The notes: generated from the sequence alone by a model not told the origin. Counted from the stretch's first letter, positions 6,736-14,216 are shown. The stretch is DNA of 15,636 nt from Hyphomicrobiales bacterium (GCA_016780665.1 JADHLM010000016.1:1-15636), one strand, 5' to 3'. Translations and numbers: made by a program.

Positions 6736-9700
6736 ATGCCAAAAAGAACTGATATAAAATCAATACTTGTTGTAGGAGCAGGACCAATTGTAATTGGTCA
6801 AGCATGTGAATTTGATTATTCAGGCACACAAGCTTTAAAAGCTATAAAAGAAGAAGGCTTTCGTGTTATATTAATCAATTCCAATCCAGCTACTATAATG
6901 ACTGATCCTGAACTAGCTGACGCAACCTATATTGAACCAATTACTCCTGAATTTTTAGAAAAAATCATTAAAAAAGAGCGTCCTGATGCCATACTTCCTA
7001 CAATGGGTGGTCAAACAGCTCTAAATACAACACTATCTCTCAAAAAATTAGGCATCTTAGAAAAATATAATGTAGAAATGATAGGTGCATCATCGGAGGC
7101 CATTGACATGGCTGAGGATAGGGAACTCTTCAGAGAGGCTATGAAAGAAATAGGATTAAAAACACCAAAATCATTAATTGCACATGACTTAGCTCAAGGA
7201 CTTGAGGCACTCGATGCACTTGGTTTGCCGGTTATCATCCGGCCTTCATTTACACTTGGTGGTACAGGGGGTGGAATTGCCTATACAAGAGAAGAATTTA
7301 TAAAAATCGTAGAAAATGGAATTGATGCATCACCAACTTCAGAAGTTCTCATTGAAGAATCTGTTCTTGGTTGGAAAGAATATGAAATGGAAGTTGTGAG
7401 GGATAAGAATGATAACTGTATTATTATTTGCTCGATCGAAAATATTGATCCAATGGGAGTTCATACCGGTGACTCAATAACAGTTGCTCCAGCATTAACT
7501 CTGACAGATAAAGAATACCAAATTATGCGAAATGCCTCCATAACGGTCCTTAGAAAAATTGGTGTTGAAACCGGAGGTTCTAATGTTCAATTTGCAATAA
7601 ATCCAGAGAATGGAGAGATGGTTGTAATTGAAATGAATCCAAGAGTATCAAGATCCTCTGCCTTAGCATCTAAAGCTACAGGGTTTCCAATTGCAAAAAT
7701 AGCAGCAAAACTTGCATTAGGTTATACACTAGATGAACTGTCAAATGATATTACAGGTGGACAAACCCCCGCATCTTTTGAACCAACCATTGATTATATA
7801 GTTACAAAAATACCTAGATTTGCATTCGAAAAGTTTCCTGATGCAAAACCATTACTAAGCACATCCATGAAATCTGTTGGAGAAGCAATGGCTTTTGGGA
7901 GAACATTTTCTGAAAGTTTGCAAAAAGCTCTTAGATCACTTGAGATCGGACTAACTGGGCTTGATCCTATTGAGTTCAGGGATATTGGTAAAGATGCTGA
8001 AAAAAATATAGTAAGAGCTGAATTAGGAGAGCCAACACCTAATAGAATATTAAAAGTTGCACAAGCACTGAGACTAGGTATTTCGCATGAGCAAATTCAT
8101 CAATCTTGCAGAATGGATCCTTGGTTTATTCAAAGACTTCAGGAAATAATCGATTTAGAGAATAAAGTAAAAAAATACGGATTACCAAATGATCGTGATA
8201 ACTTTCAAACCCTCAAATCTCATGGGTTTTCTGATGCTAGATTAGCCAATATCATTGAGAAAGATGAGACTTTTGTAAGAAAACATAGGGAAAAACTGGG
8301 CATTCATCCAATCTATAAACGAATTGACACCTGCTCTGCAGAATTCCATACTCCGACAGCTTATATGTACTCAACATATAACTATTTAGATTTTGATAAT
8401 TTTGACAATGAAGTAGATCCAAGTCCAAAAAAGAAGGTTATTATAATTGGTGGTGGTCCAAATAGAATTGGGCAAGGCATTGAATTTGATTACTGTTGCT
8501 GCCATGCATGCTTCGCACTACAGGAATTAGATATTGAAACAATAATGATAAATTGTAATCCAGAAACTGTTTCAACTGATTACGATACCTCTGATAGATT
8601 ATACTTTGAACCATTAACTACAGAAGATGTTTTTGAAATAATTAATATAGAACAGAGTAAAGGAAACTTGCTAGGTGTTATTGTTCAGTTTGGAGGACAG
8701 ACACCATTAAAATTATCAAATCAACTTGAAAAACGAGGAATTAAAATACTGGGAACAACACCTGATACAATTGACCTTGCGGAAGATAGAGATCGTTTCT
8801 TAAAACTGATAAATAAACTCAATCTGAGACAACCAAAAAATAAAATTGCCAATTCAATTAAAGAAGCCAGAAAAGCAATAGAGGACCTAGGATTACCAAT
8901 AATTCTTAGACCATCTTATGTACTAGGTGGAAGGGCTATGGTCATCCTCAGAGACGAAAATGATTATGACAACTACATTGAAAATACTTTACCAGAATTG
9001 ATTCCAGAAGAAATAAAAATAAAATTCCCTCAAAACAAAGATAAACAAATTAATACCCTATTAAAAACAAATCCTTTGCTACTCGATAGCTTCTTGTCTG
9101 ATGCAATTGAGGTTGATGTTGATGCTATTTCAGATGGAGAAGATGTTTTCATCTGTGGAATAATGCAACATATTGAAGAAGCAGGGGTCCACTCAGGTGA
9201 TAGTGCCTGCTCAATTCCCCCATATTCGCTAAAACAAAATACTATTCAAAATCTTAAGGAACAAACAATTGCGATAAGTAATTCTCTTGGTATTATTGGC
9301 TGTATTAACATTCAATATGCGATTAAAGATGATGAAATATTTATTATAGAAGTTAATCCTCGCGCTAGCCGAACAATTCCTTTCGTTGCAAAAGTAACTG
9401 GTATACCAATTGCAAAAATAGCTACTAAATTAATAGCAGGAAATAAATTGAAGCAACATATCACAAATAAAGAAAATGATGCGCTGAATAGGATCAAACA
9501 TGTTGCTGTAAAAGAAGCTGTTTTCCCATTCAATAAATTTGATGGAATTGATGTCTTGCTAGGTCCTGAAATGAAATCAACTGGTGAGGTAATGGGTATT
9601 GGTGATGACTTTGGTATTGCTTTTGCAAAAAGCCAGCTAGGAACAAATGTACCATTGCCTAAAGATGGGAATGTTTTCGTTTCTGTTAAAGATAAAGACA

Positions 9701-10059
9701 AGCCAAATATCCTTGATGCTGTAAAATCACTAGAGTCACTTGGATTCAATATACTAGCAACAGGGGGTACACAAAAATACCTTATTGAACAAGGGATAAA
9801 AGCAGGTAGAGTCAAAAAGGTACTGGAAGGACGTCCCCATATTGTTGACTCAATGAACAACAATACTATAAGTTTGGTAATTAATACTACAGAGGGTAGC
9901 AAGGCTCTATCAGATAGTAAAACCTTGCGGCAAGCTGCTCTTAGGAATAGAATACCATATTATACAACACTTTCGGGAGCCCTTGCAGCTGTTGAATCAA
10001 TAAGGATGTATATAAATGGATTGGGTGATGTAAAATCATTACAAGAATATTTTAAATAA
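6736..10059 (+). CDS. carB: Carbamoyl phosphate synthase large subunit
   Basis: CarB uses ammonia from CarA, bicarbonate and two ATP to make carbamoyl phosphate. The 1107-residue protein has the duplicated ATP-grasp architecture. Half one starts with VVGAGPIVIGQACEFDYSG (about 12-30) and runs through an oligomerisation region at about 400-550. Half two begins at IIIGGGPNRIGQGIEFDYCC (about 570). The C-terminal MGS-like allosteric domain, where UMP and ornithine act in E. coli, starts near 977 (GNVFVSVKDKDK) and includes ILATGGTQKYL. The protein is about 35 residues longer than the E. coli enzyme. Part of this is a segment near 750-790 of the second ATP-grasp half (ELIPEEIKIKFPQNKDKQIN), which I recognise from other alphaproteobacterial CarB. 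The gene starts seven bases after carA without its own ribosome binding site, so translation is probably coupled to carA. Confidence 0.98.
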   Translation: MPKRTDIKSILVVGAGPIVIGQACEFDYSGTQALKAIKEEGFRVILINSNPATIMTDPELADATYIEPITPEFLEKIIKKERPDAILPTMGGQTALNTTLSLKKLGILEKYNVEMIGASSEAIDMAEDRELFREAMKEIGLKTPKSLIAHDLAQGLEALDALGLPVIIRPSFTLGGTGGGIAYTREEFIKIVENGIDASPTSEVLIEESVLGWKEYEMEVVRDKNDNCIIICSIENIDPMGVHTGDSITVAPALTLTDKEYQIMRNASITVLRKIGVETGGSNVQFAINPENGEMVVIEMNPRVSRSSALASKATGFPIAKIAAKLALGYTLDELSNDITGGQTPASFEPTIDYIVTKIPRFAFEKFPDAKPLLSTSMKSVGEAMAFGRTFSESLQKALRSLEIGLTGLDPIEFRDIGKDAEKNIVRAELGEPTPNRILKVAQALRLGISHEQIHQSCRMDPWFIQRLQEIIDLENKVKKYGLPNDRDNFQTLKSHGFSDARLANIIEKDETFVRKHREKLGIHPIYKRIDTCSAEFHTPTAYMYSTYNYLDFDNFDNEVDPSPKKKVIIIGGGPNRIGQGIEFDYCCCHACFALQELDIETIMINCNPETVSTDYDTSDRLYFEPLTTEDVFEIINIEQSKGNLLGVIVQFGGQTPLKLSNQLEKRGIKILGTTPDTIDLAEDRDRFLKLINKLNLRQPKNKIANSIKEARKAIEDLGLPIILRPSYVLGGRAMVILRDENDYDNYIENTLPELIPEEIKIKFPQNKDKQINTLLKTNPLLLDSFLSDAIEVDVDAISDGEDVFICGIMQHIEEAGVHSGDSACSIPPYSLKQNTIQNLKEQTIAISNSLGIIGCINIQYAIKDDEIFIIEVNPRASRTIPFVAKVTGIPIAKIATKLIAGNKLKQHITNKENDALNRIKHVAVKEAVFPFNKFDGIDVLLGPEMKSTGEVMGIGDDFGIAFAKSQLGTNVPLPKDGNVFVSVKDKDKPNILDAVKSLESLGFNILATGGTQKYLIEQGIKAGRVKKVLEGRPHIVDSMNNNTISLVINTTEGSKALSDSKTLRQAALRNRIPYYTTLSGALAAVESIRMYINGLGDVKSLQEYFK

Positions 10060-10093
10060 TTATTTAGAATATTTACTTAAACTAAAACTACAC

Positions 10094-10113
10094 CATATAG
10101 GAGCATATAGGAG
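10094..10113 (+). promoter_or_regulatory. Tandemly duplicated ribosome binding site of greA
   Basis: The ten-base unit CATATAGGAG occurs twice head to tail (10094-10103 and 10104-10113). The second copy places AGGAG five bases before the greA ATG at 10119; the first places an identical AGGAG fifteen bases before it. The proximal copy is the functional-looking one. The other may be a standby site or a recent slippage duplication. Confidence 0.8.
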
Positions 10114-10118
10114 AATCT

Positions 10119-10595
10119 ATGGAAAAAATACCAATGACAATTATTGGACATGAAGCTCTTCAGAACGAAATTAAAAGACTAAAAAGTATTGAAAGACCTG
10201 CAATCATATCTGCCATAGCTGAAGCAAGAAAGCATGGTGATCTATCTGAAAATGCTGAATATCATGCTGCAAAAGAACAACAAGCAATGAATGAAGCAAA
10301 AATAAGCGATCTTGAAGATAAGCTATCGAAAGCTGATGTAATAGATATATCAAAATTATCTGGTAATATTATTAAATTTGGCGCAATTGTTACACTCGTT
10401 GACGAAGATACTGAAAAAGAATCAAAGTATCAAATTGTTGGTGAATTTGAATCCGATATCACAAAAGGACTAATTTCAATTAGCTCACCAATTGCGCGTG
10501 CGTTAATTGGTAAATCAATCGGTGATAGCGTAGAAGTGGCTACACCAGGTGGTGGAAAGAGCTATGAGATAATCCAAATAGCATTTCCAAAATAA
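10119..10595 (+). CDS. greA: Transcription elongation factor GreA
   Basis: GreA enters the secondary channel of stalled RNA polymerase and stimulates cleavage of the backtracked RNA end. The protein has 158 residues, the same length as E. coli GreA. The N-terminal coiled coil (about 8-75) carries the tip motif HGDLSENAEYHAAKEQQ, with the essential acidic residues D41 and E44 in place. The C-terminal FKBP-like domain (about 85-158) contains FGAIVTLVDED, SPIARALIGKSIGD and the ATPGGGKSYEI strand. The start follows the strongest ribosome binding site in the window. It is 59 bases after carB on the same strand, an order often seen in alphaproteobacteria, and may be part of the carAB transcript. 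The strong, duplicated ribosome binding site suggests higher expression than carAB. Confidence 0.97.
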   Translation: MEKIPMTIIGHEALQNEIKRLKSIERPAIISAIAEARKHGDLSENAEYHAAKEQQAMNEAKISDLEDKLSKADVIDISKLSGNIIKFGAIVTLVDEDTEKESKYQIVGEFESDITKGLISISSPIARALIGKSIGDSVEVATPGGGKSYEIIQIAFPK

Positions 10596-10625
10596 CTATT
10601 TTTAAATTAACATGAAATTAATTGC

Positions 10626-11564
10626 ATGAACGAAAAAAAAACAAAAGTATTAATTGTTGGATCTGGCCCAGCAGGGTATACCGCGGCAATTTATGCATCT
10701 CGAGCGATGCTACAGCCAATTTTAATTGAAGGAATACAACCGGGGGGACAATTAACAATCACTACTGATGTAGAAAACTACCCAGGTTTTTCAGAAATTA
10801 TTCAAGGTCCTTGGCTAATGGAGCAAATGAAATCTCAAGCTTTGAGTACTGGCGTTGAGATAATTAGTGATCACATAAACAAGTGTAACCTTGATGAATA
10901 CCCCTTTAGATTGACTGGTGACTCTAAAACACAATATTTATCTGACTCATTAATAATTTGCACAGGTGCACAAGCAAAGTGGCTGGGCATTGAATCAGAG
11001 GAAAAATATAAAGGTTTTGGAGTATCAGCATGTGCAACTTGCGATGGATTTTTCTACAGGGATAAATCAGTTATCGTTGTTGGTGGAGGAAATACAGCCG
11101 TAGAAGAAGCACTATTCCTAACTAATTTTGCTAGTAATGTAACATTAGTTCACAGAAGAAATGAATTAAGATGTGAAAAAATTCTTGAAGAACGACTAAT
11201 TCAGAACCCTAAAATTAAAATCATTTGGAACTCAGTTATAGATGAAATTATCGGAACGGATAACCCTAATTCTGTTAATGGCGTAAGCTTATTAAATGTT
11301 GAAACAGAAAAAGTTACTAAACATGAAACTGACGGTGTTTTTATTGCAATAGGACATAAACCTTCTACTGAACTGTTTAAGAGTTCATTGGAAATGAAAA
11401 ATGGCTACATTCTTACAACACCTGGAACAACAAAAACATCTAGAAAGGGTGTATTTGCTGCAGGTGATGTCACAGATGATAAGTATAGACAAGCAGTAAC
11501 AGCAGCAGGGATGGGATGTATGGCAGCACTAGATGCAGAGAATTATCTTGCAAATAAAAAATAA
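10626..11564 (+). CDS. trxB: Thioredoxin-disulfide reductase
   Basis: TrxB is the cytoplasmic flavoenzyme that passes electrons from NADPH through FAD and a redox-active disulfide to thioredoxin. The 312-residue protein is of normal size. The FAD-binding GSGPAG is at 12-17, followed by GGQLTITTDVENYPGF at 40-55. The active-site cysteines are C136 and C139 (CATC). The NADPH-binding GGGNTAVEEA is at 153-162 with HRRNE at 176-180, and the C-terminal FAD motif FAAGDVTD is at 277-284. The ATG at 10626 gives the expected N terminus but has no ribosome binding site; another ATG at 10612 is out of frame. It lies 30 bases after greA. Its stop overlaps the start of the next gene by one base (TAATG), which ties it to the LysR regulator as in rhizobia and Brucella. 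Confidence 0.97.
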   Translation: MNEKKTKVLIVGSGPAGYTAAIYASRAMLQPILIEGIQPGGQLTITTDVENYPGFSEIIQGPWLMEQMKSQALSTGVEIISDHINKCNLDEYPFRLTGDSKTQYLSDSLIICTGAQAKWLGIESEEKYKGFGVSACATCDGFFYRDKSVIVVGGGNTAVEEALFLTNFASNVTLVHRRNELRCEKILEERLIQNPKIKIIWNSVIDEIIGTDNPNSVNGVSLLNVETEKVTKHETDGVFIAIGHKPSTELFKSSLEMKNGYILTTPGTTKTSRKGVFAAGDVTDDKYRQAVTAAGMGCMAALDAENYLANKK

Positions 11565-12445
11565 TGGACTGGGACAGGTTAAGAATCTTTCATATCGTAG
11601 CTGATGCTGGTAGTTTTTCTCATGCAAGTGAGGATTTATATACAAGCCAATCGGCAATAAGCAGACAAATTTCAAATCTTGAATACGAAATTGGTATACC
11701 ACTATTTCATAGACACCCAAGAGGACTTATCTTAACTGAACAAGGTGAATTGCTGTACAAGAGAACCAGAACAATTATTAATATTATTAAAGAAGCAGAA
11801 TTCGAATTAACAGACAGCAAAGAGAGGCCATCAGGTGATCTTTCTGTAACAACAACTGTTGGATTAGGGGCAAATTGGTTATCCCCACGCCTCGGTGACT
11901 TCACATCACGATATCCAGAAATTAATCTAGAATTAAGGCTAACTGACGCTGAATTAGATATTGGAATGAGAGAAGCTGATGTTGCGATAAGATTTCATAA
12001 ACCGCAACAATTAGATTTGATTCAAAGAAGGCTCTTTACAGTTCATTTTCATTTATTTGCATCGCCGGGATATTTAGAAGAAAATGGAACTCCAAACAAG
12101 GTGGAAGATCTAAAATCTCATAAAATAATAACTTACGGTAAAGCACCAGAATACCTGAAAGAAATTAATTGGCTGGAAAATATAACAAGAGAATACAAAA
12201 TAAAACCTATCGTTAAAATTGCAAATATTAACGCGCTACAAAGAGCTGCATCAGCAGGAATTGGAATTGTGTTGCTGCCAGATTATCTTGTCAGTGATGA
12301 TGACAATCTAATACAGATAGTTTTCAATGAGAAATTACCAGAAATAGATACATACCTGACCTATGCTGATGAGAGAAAAAACTCCAAAAGAATAGCCGTA
12401 TTTAGAGAGTTTATTATAGAAAAAGGGAAAGAATGGAAATTTTAG
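11564..12445 (+). CDS. lsrB: LysR-family transcriptional regulator, LsrB/VtlR type
   Basis: This 293-residue protein has a LysR N-terminal winged helix-turn-helix (about 4-62, RLRIFHIVADAGSFSHAS and QSAISRQISNLE) and a LysR substrate-binding domain (about 90-290). From memory of the family, three features fit the LsrB (Sinorhizobium) / VtlR (Brucella) group: the MDWDRLRIFH start, the stretch HRHPRGLILTEQGELLYKR, and the VTTTVGLGANWL and QQLDLIQRRLFTVH blocks. Its position directly behind trxB also fits. Those regulators act on envelope and redox genes and activate AbcR-type sRNAs and small DUF1127 genes. The coding sequence contains no cysteine at all, unlike the rhizobial LsrB whose cysteines are reported to matter for redox sensing. 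The start overlaps the trxB stop by one base, so translation is probably coupled. A possible binding site for it lies just behind its own stop. The family call is firm; the subgroup call is from recalled similarity and synteny. Confidence 0.88.
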   Translation: MDWDRLRIFHIVADAGSFSHASEDLYTSQSAISRQISNLEYEIGIPLFHRHPRGLILTEQGELLYKRTRTIINIIKEAEFELTDSKERPSGDLSVTTTVGLGANWLSPRLGDFTSRYPEINLELRLTDAELDIGMREADVAIRFHKPQQLDLIQRRLFTVHFHLFASPGYLEENGTPNKVEDLKSHKIITYGKAPEYLKEINWLENITREYKIKPIVKIANINALQRAASAGIGIVLLPDYLVSDDDNLIQIVFNEKLPEIDTYLTYADERKNSKRIAVFREFIIEKGKEWKF

Positions 12446-12462
12446 TCTTAATTAGCATTGCA

Positions 12463-12489
12463 AATATTGCATGCCAGCCCTGCAATATT
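12463..12489. promoter_or_regulatory. Perfect 9-bp dyad, candidate LysR-type binding site
   Basis: AATATTGCA (12463-12471) and TGCAATATT (12481-12489) are exact inverted copies separated by nine bases. A further four base pairs (CATT 12456-12459 with AATG 12490-12493) can extend the symmetry across a three-base bulge. It starts 17 bases behind the lsrB stop and has no following T run, so it does not look like a terminator. Its centre (12476) is about 67 bases before the start point predicted from the -10 box at 12531, which is where LysR regulators commonly anchor. It does not show the strict T-N11-A spacing. Confidence 0.5.
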
Positions 12490-12530
12490 AATGGTAGAAG
12501 TGCATAGCTATTTTTTGTATTAGTATTTCA

Positions 12531-12536
12531 TACAAT
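12531..12536 (+). promoter_or_regulatory. Candidate -10 box of an intergenic small RNA
   Basis: TACAAT matches the -10 consensus at five of six positions. The region 16 to 18 bases before it (around 12507-12514) has no recognisable -35 hexamer, as expected for a promoter that needs an activator. A start about seven bases further on would be near 12543. A second, weaker option is TAGTAT at 12521-12526, giving a start near 12533. Confidence 0.4.
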
Positions 12537-12542
12537 GTATAT

Positions 12543-12615
12543 GAACCTCCCTAATTACATATACAAATACATAACCAAAATGAAAAACTGAGCTCACTTG
12601 AGTTCAGTTTTTTTT
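12543..12615 (+). ncRNA. Candidate AbcR-like (alpha-r15 type) trans-acting small RNA
   Basis: The stretch between the -10 box at 12531 and the terminator would give an RNA of about 73 bases, or about 83 if it starts near 12533. The longer form can fold TGTATATG (12536-12543) against CATATACA (12558-12565). This leaves a 14-base loop that contains CCTCCC (12546-12551), an anti-ribosome-binding-site motif of the kind used by AbcR and other alphaproteobacterial sRNAs. An unstructured A/U-rich linker follows, suited to Hfq. A ten-bp terminator stem with eight U completes it. The location behind the LsrB/VtlR-type gene matches AbcR context as I recall it from rhizobia. What is seen is the signals; that it is transcribed and acts on mRNAs is inferred. 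The alternatives are a mere lysR 3' UTR or a tiny ORF (12541-12591). Confidence 0.45.
12583..12615. terminator. Strong bidirectional intrinsic terminator between convergent genes
   Basis: AACTGAGCTC (12586-12595), loop ACTT, and GAGTTCAGTT (12600-12609) form a ten-bp stem with one G-U pair. It is extendable by three A-T pairs, and eight T run to 12615. Read on the minus strand, the A run 12583-12587 supplies a five-T tail, so it also ends the aminotransferase transcript. The plus-strand T run overlaps the minus-strand stop codon at 12614-12616. Confidence 0.92.
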
Positions 12616-13822
12616 ATGATAAACCTGCGCAAAAACGAATAATTCTTGTACAAGCTTCCTCTAAAAGATCTATGGATGTCGCATACGAAATCCTAAAGCA
12701 AGGACTGGTTCCAAATGCAGCACCATGGACAACAGCTACTCCCTGCTCCTCTAAAAGATGAGTAACAAAATCTTCATCATTTTCAATTAAGTTTCCATTC
12801 GACGTTTGTTTTCCAATACATCCAGAACAATTAGGGTAAACATAAAATGCGCCCTCAGGAAGCCCACATTCTATGCCATTTGCTTTATTAAGCATTTCAA
12901 CAACTAAGTTTCTTCTCTCCCTAAACTCTTTTATCCAACCTTTCATGAATGATTGATCTCCCTCCAGAGCTTCAACTGATGCCCATTGACTTATTGAGGT
13001 AGGGTTAGTTGTTGATTGTGATTGTATTGTACGCATTGGTTTTATTAGTTCTAATGGTGCACCACAATATCCTATACGCCAGCCTGTCATTGAATAAGCT
13101 TTTGAGACACCATTCAAAGTCAGTGTTCTATTAAATAGCTTTGGTTCAACTTGCAGAGGCGTAAAGAATTTAAAATTGTCGTATACCATATGCTCATAAA
13201 TATCATCTGTTAATAGCCAAACATGATCGTACTTCACCAATATATCTGTTATTTCTTTAAGTTCAGCCTTTGTGTATGTGCCTCCACTCGGATTAGATGG
13301 AGAATTGAAAATCACCCATTTAGTTTTTTCAGTGATTGCTGACTCAATCTGACCGGCTTTGATTTTGTAATTGTTTTTTGGATCACCTTGAATGACCACA
13401 GGTACACCACCTGCCATTTGAGTAATATCGGGATAAGATACCCAGTAGGGAGCTGGAATTATGACTTCATCACCTTCATTCAAAGTTGCCATCATTGCAT
13501 TATAGATGATTGCCTTGCCGCCTGGTGCAACAAATACCTGATCGGTTGTGTAATTTAATTTATTTTCTTTCTTAAACTTATTAACAATTGCTTGCTTCAA
13601 TTCTGGAATTCCATCTACAGCAGTATATTTTGTCTCTCCACGATTAATTGCATCTATGGCAGCTTCTTTAATATTATCAGGTGTATCAAAGTCTGGTTCA
13701 CCTGCACCCAAACCGATTACATCTCTTCCTTGTGCCTTCAACTCACGCGCTTTTTGTGTAACAACAATTGTCGGTGATGGCTTAATGGCAAGCACTTGCT
13801 TCGATAAAAAATTCTTTGTCAT
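12614..13822 (-). CDS. aspC: Pyridoxal-phosphate aspartate aminotransferase, class I (subgroup I-beta)
   Basis: This 402-residue enzyme transfers the amino group between aspartate and 2-oxoglutarate. It belongs to the bacterial I-beta subgroup also named AatA; some members also transaminate prephenate in the tyrosine/phenylalanine route, which cannot be decided here. The cofactor lysine is K241 in NGVSKAYSMTGWRIGY. N177 in NSPSNPSGG, the aspartate in LLTDDIYEH (206-207), Y209 and R249 contact the cofactor, and R377 in FRISYATS binds the substrate carboxylate. GAGEPDFDTP (40-49) and KYTAVDGIPEL (65-75) are standard. No key residue is missing and the length is typical. The start codon immediately follows the stop of the upstream ABM-domain gene (TAAATG), with an AAGGA ribosome binding site inside that gene. 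The gene ends in the bidirectional terminator shared with the plus-strand side. Confidence 0.95.
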   Translation of the reverse strand: MTKNFLSKQVLAIKPSPTIVVTQKARELKAQGRDVIGLGAGEPDFDTPDNIKEAAIDAINRGETKYTAVDGIPELKQAIVNKFKKENKLNYTTDQVFVAPGGKAIIYNAMMATLNEGDEVIIPAPYWVSYPDITQMAGGVPVVIQGDPKNNYKIKAGQIESAITEKTKWVIFNSPSNPSGGTYTKAELKEITDILVKYDHVWLLTDDIYEHMVYDNFKFFTPLQVEPKLFNRTLTLNGVSKAYSMTGWRIGYCGAPLELIKPMRTIQSQSTTNPTSISQWASVEALEGDQSFMKGWIKEFRERRNLVVEMLNKANGIECGLPEGAFYVYPNCSGCIGKQTSNGNLIENDEDFVTHLLEEQGVAVVHGAAFGTSPCFRISYATSIDLLEEACTRIIRFCAGLS

Positions 13823-14128
13823 TTATGATAAATCCTTTTCTAAAATAACCTCATATGCAGCAACATCTCTATCCGTCGCTCCACCATTTTTACTAATAGC
13901 TTCTCTCCATCTCTTGAAGTGAGTCGACTGAAAATGAATTTCGAGATCTTCCATTGATTTCCATTTTTCAGAAAGACGCATCAGTCCAGGATCATCAAGA
14001 GCTTCAGAGAACTGAAAATAAATACAACCACTTTCAGAGTTACTCATTTTCACCATGTGTTCTATTTCTGGGCGGAGGTCATTAAGGTATTCCGGTTTAA
14101 GACGAAATTCTCCCATTACAATAATCAT
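13823..14128 (-). CDS. ABM-domain protein, putative quinol monooxygenase family
   Basis: This 101-residue protein is a single antibiotic-biosynthesis-monooxygenase (ABM) domain, a dimeric ferredoxin-like fold found in YgiN-type quinol monooxygenases and many uncharacterised small proteins. The diagnostic features are an initial beta strand (MIIVMGEFRLKPEY), the ESGCIYFQFSEALDDPG stretch at about 37-53, and the EKWKSMEDLEIHFQSTHFKRW motif at about 59-79. Substrate cannot be read from sequence, and many family members have no known reaction. The ATG at 14128 is preceded by GGGAG ten bases upstream; an in-frame ATG at codon 5 is a less likely start. Its stop directly abuts the aminotransferase start, so the pair forms a translationally coupled operon transcribed away from uvrB. 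Confidence 0.88.
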   Translation of the reverse strand: MIIVMGEFRLKPEYLNDLRPEIEHMVKMSNSESGCIYFQFSEALDDPGLMRLSEKWKSMEDLEIHFQSTHFKRWREAISKNGGATDRDVAAYEVILEKDLS

Positions 14129-14189
14129 TTCCGTGATTCTCCCGTTTGAAGTACCGACAATTCATTCAATTATCATAAATATTCATTAT

Positions 14190-14216
14190 TTGTAAGAAAA
14201 AAATATAGTTTATAAT
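14190..14216 (+). promoter_or_regulatory. Candidate sigma-70 promoter of uvrB
   Basis: A perfect TATAAT (14211-14216) stands 64 bases before the uvrB ATG. TTGTAA (14190-14195, four of six matches to the -35 consensus) precedes it at a short 15-base spacing. No alphaproteobacterial LexA box (GTTC-N7-GTTC) is apparent between the divergent genes, so damage induction is not supported by the sequence. Confidence 0.45.

Noticed and set aside
9312..9902. A 196-codon open frame on the minus strand inside carB
   Set aside because: It lies wholly antisense to the conserved second half of carB, has no start signals or recognisable domain, and is explained by codon bias of the sense gene.
12515..12535. 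Second inverted repeat TTGTAT-N9-ATACAA as a further LysR site
   Set aside because: The arms are only six bases and AT-rich, and the repeat overlaps the candidate -10 box. Chance is a sufficient explanation.
12489..12551. Short minus-strand ORF starting with TTG behind a GGGAGG site in the lsrB/aspC gap
   Set aside because: GGGAGG is simply the complement of CCTCCC. The frame is only about 15 codons, starts with TTG at poor spacing, and would begin just after the aspC terminator with no promoter.
13656..13922. An 88-codon plus-strand frame spanning the aspC/ABM junction
   Set aside because: It runs antisense through the conserved N terminus of the aminotransferase and the end of the ABM gene; no independent evidence of coding.
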